Source of the DNA: Bryobacteraceae bacterium
GTDB lineage: Bacteria > Acidobacteriota > Terriglobia > Bryobacterales > Bryobacteraceae
Reading direction: 5' to 3'
Assembly (NCBI GenBank): GCA_025350445.1
Contig: JANXXV010000713.1
Coordinates: 1 to 7,560, forward strand
DNA: 7,560 nucleotides
A program made the translations under genes and the position numbers. Positions 5,355 through 7,560 of this stretch are shown in pieces (position 1 is the stretch's first letter; each line of letters opens with the position of its first letter). The notes under the pieces were generated by a model that searched no databases, was not told the origin of the DNA, and saw only the letters and a program-made list of their open reading frames with translations.

Positions 5355-7560
5355 ATGGCGAGATTTTTTATCGACCGGCCTATTTTCGCGATGGTGCTGG
5401 CGATTATTATAGTCATCGTCGGCGCGGTAGCTATACCGAATCTGCCCATTGCAACATATCCGGAGGTGGTTCCGCCCGTTGTACAAGTGATTGCCAACTA
5501 CCGCGGAGGTAACTCGCAGGATCTTGAGAAAACCGTTGCCCAACCCATTGAACAACAGTTGGTTGGGCTTGACGGAATGCTGTACTTCTTTTCGCGCAGC
5601 TCCAACGATGGGACGTTGACGCTGGACGTTACCTTTGAACTGGGAACCGATATCGATCTGGCGACGGTAAAAACACAGAACAAGGTCAATCTGGCATTAC
5701 CTTCCCTTCCGCCGGAGGTGCAGCGCGAAGGCGTTACGGTGAAGAAAGTGTCCTCGGCGTTTCTGATGGCAATCACGCTTGCGTCCGATGACGGCCGCTA
5801 CGATTCTCTTTTCCTCAATAATTTCGCGACGATCAACCTATTGGATAAAGTGGGCAGCATTCCGGGAGTGGGCGATTCGCGACTGGCTTCGCGCCAGGAT
5901 TATGGAATGCGCATCTGGATCAACCCGGACAAGATGGCGAAGCTTGGCCTGACTGCCACCGATTTGAACAACTCCATTCAGGCACAGAACCGGCAAAATC
6001 CGGCGGGCGCTATCGGGCAGCCGCCTGTGCCGAACGGAACCGACTTTCAGTATCCGGTAAACGCGAGCGGGCGCCTTACCGATCCGCAACAATTCGGTGA
6101 CATTGTGCTTCGGGCGGAACCGGATGGTTCTCTGTTACGCGTCCGCGACGTGGGCCGCGTGGAGTTGGGAGCGCAGGATTATAAGAGTTTCAGCAACCTT
6201 AACGGCAAGCCTGCGTCGGTGCTGATTGTCTACCTTACGCCCGGGGCGAATGCGGTGGAAACCGGCAAGCGCGTCCGCGCTTATTTGGACGAAACCGCGA
6301 AAACATTTCCCTCGGGGATTAAGTATCGCATCTCCTACGATTCCACTAAGTTTGTAACCGCAGCCATTCAGGACGTGGTGCAAACGCTGCTGGAGGCAAT
6401 CGCGCTGGTAATCGTCGTAGTATTTATCTTCCTGCAGAACTGGCGCGCCACGCTGATTCCGCTGCTTACAGTCCCTGTGGCTATCGTGGGTACGTTCGCC
6501 TTGTTCCCGCTGCTTGGATTCTCCATCAACATGACGAGCATGTTCGGCCTGGTGCTGGCCATAGGCATTGTGGTGGACGACGCCATCGTGGTGGTGGAAG
6601 CTGTGCAGTTGAATATGGATAAGGGCATGAACGCCCGGGATGCGACGATTCGAGCGATGGATGAAGTGTCCGGACCTGTGGTGGCGATCGCCTGCATTCT
6701 GGGAGCGGTGTTCATTCCGGTTGCGTTCCTGGGCGGAATCAGCGGACAGATCTATCGGCAGTTCGCGCTTACGATTGCCGCTTCCGTATTGATTTCAGCC
6801 TTTAGCGCGCTTTCGCTGAGTCCTGCGTTGAGCGTTTTGATCTTGAAACCACGCACGGAATCGAAGGGCTTGCCGGCGCGTTTTTTTGGCGGCTTCAACC
6901 GCGTATTCGATTGGACCACGAACCGCTACCTGTCAGGCGTGAAAGGCTTGATCCGCAAATCGACGTTCGCTCTTATAGCGCTTGCGCTTTTCTTTGTGAC
7001 CGTTGGCGGATTGTTCAAAATACTGCCTGCCGGCTTTCTGCCCGATGAAGACCAAGGCGTGTTCTTTGTGGCTGTCCGCTTGCCGGATGGAGCGTCGCTT
7101 GAGCGCAACCGGCGTGCCGTCACGGAGGTGGAGAAGATTATCATGGCGTTGCCGGGCGTGGAAGCCTGCACTACGCTGGGCGGTCTGGATATTACTACTT
7201 CGACCAACAATTCCAACGTCTCAACGTTGATCGCCACATTGAAACCATGGGATGAGCGAAAGACCAGGGAGCTGCAATTGACTTCGATCCTTGGCTTGGC
7301 GCAGCAAAGGTTCAGTCAAGTGGAAGAGGCGTTCGTGTTCGGGTTTGGCCTGCCCCCGATTTTGGGTTTGAGCAACGCAGGAGGCTTTGAATTCATGCTG
7401 GAAGACCGCGCTGGAGGCGATGTGAACCAGCTTGCGGACGCGGCCGCGGCGGTGGTGGATGCCACCCATCAGCGTCCCGAGCTGACGAACGTGGTCAGCA
7501 GTTTTCGCAACAACGTGCCGCAATACAAGGTGGACGTGGACACCGACAAAGTGCAGACAC
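5355..7560 (+). CDS. RND multidrug efflux permease (HAE1/AcrB family), truncated by the window end
   Basis: The frame is open from the ATG at 5355 to the right edge with no stop, giving about 735 residues of a family usually 1040-1060 long. The product is the inner-membrane, proton-driven permease that captures substrates from the periplasm or outer leaflet and passes them to a TolC-type channel. In order: MARFFIDRPIF and TM1 (about 9-29), the first porter region with YPEVVPPVVQV and DLEKTVAQPIEQQL, the TM2 end with FLQNWR (359-364), TM3, and TM4 carrying Asp408-Asp409 in GIVVDDAIVVVE, equivalent to the AcrB D407/D408 proton relay. TM5-TM6 follow (GPVVAIA, SALSLSPALS). Then come TM7 (about 535-555), FLPDEDQG (561-568), and the second porter region up to QYKVDVDTDKVQ. 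Spacing to AcrB is almost residue for residue. Oddities are VEAVQLNM where AcrB-type pumps have VENVER, and a switch-loop region lacking Phe. The partner Lys and Thr of the relay (AcrB K940, T978) lie outside the window. The adaptor is encoded three bases upstream. Drug specificity cannot be inferred. Confidence 0.95.
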   Translation, partial: MARFFIDRPIFAMVLAIIIVIVGAVAIPNLPIATYPEVVPPVVQVIANYRGGNSQDLEKTVAQPIEQQLVGLDGMLYFFSRSSNDGTLTLDVTFELGTDIDLATVKTQNKVNLALPSLPPEVQREGVTVKKVSSAFLMAITLASDDGRYDSLFLNNFATINLLDKVGSIPGVGDSRLASRQDYGMRIWINPDKMAKLGLTATDLNNSIQAQNRQNPAGAIGQPPVPNGTDFQYPVNASGRLTDPQQFGDIVLRAEPDGSLLRVRDVGRVELGAQDYKSFSNLNGKPASVLIVYLTPGANAVETGKRVRAYLDETAKTFPSGIKYRISYDSTKFVTAAIQDVVQTLLEAIALVIVVVFIFLQNWRATLIPLLTVPVAIVGTFALFPLLGFSINMTSMFGLVLAIGIVVDDAIVVVEAVQLNMDKGMNARDATIRAMDEVSGPVVAIACILGAVFIPVAFLGGISGQIYRQFALTIAASVLISAFSALSLSPALSVLILKPRTESKGLPARFFGGFNRVFDWTTNRYLSGVKGLIRKSTFALIALALFFVTVGGLFKILPAGFLPDEDQGVFFVAVRLPDGASLERNRRAVTEVEKIIMALPGVEACTTLGGLDITTSTNNSNVSTLIATLKPWDERKTRELQLTSILGLAQQRFSQVEEAFVFGFGLPPILGLSNAGGFEFMLEDRAGGDVNQLADAAAAVVDATHQRPELTNVVSSFRNNVPQYKVDVDTDKVQT

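Overview
The window is a moderately GC-rich, densely coded bacterial segment with every recognisable gene on the + strand. The gene mix suggests a Gram-negative soil-type bacterium: a secreted DUF1080 (3-keto-disaccharide hydrolase family) protein, a fused FAD/Fe-S D-2-hydroxyacid dehydrogenase, and an HAE1-type RND pump whose TM4 region has the VEAVQ variant. Acidobacteriota of the Solibacter/Bryobacter kind fit best. That placement rests on remembered protein character, not on a search, so treat it as a hypothesis.

Left unit (1-3997): three genes are chained by 4-base stop/start overlaps. They are the C-terminal third of a fold-type I PLP aminotransferase (cut by the left edge), a 960-residue flavin/iron-sulfur dehydrogenase, and a small exported DUF1080 protein. 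The overlaps (GTGA at 408-411, ATGA at 3287-3290) and the ribosome binding sites inside the upstream genes indicate one translationally coupled operon. The first two products could share 2-oxo acids: the dehydrogenase makes one from a D-2-hydroxy acid and the aminotransferase interconverts 2-oxo and amino acids. The DUF1080 protein acts outside the cytoplasm and its link to the other two is not obvious.

Gap (3998-4052): 55 bases with no convincing terminator or promoter.

Right unit (4053 to the right edge): a periplasmic adaptor lipoprotein is followed after 3 bases by an RND inner-membrane permease, truncated by the window end after about 735 of an expected 1040-1060 residues. Together they form two parts of a tripartite, proton-driven efflux pump. 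The adaptor keeps the R-x3-L-x6-S hairpin-tip pattern that contacts TolC-type channels, so an outer-membrane partner is expected, either downstream or elsewhere.

Overall this is ordinary metabolic and efflux content. I see no mobile element, CRISPR array, RNA gene, or clearly new system. The points most worth a second look are the unusual operon partnership of the DUF1080 protein, the long adaptor hairpin, and a permease switch loop that has lost its usual Phe residues.
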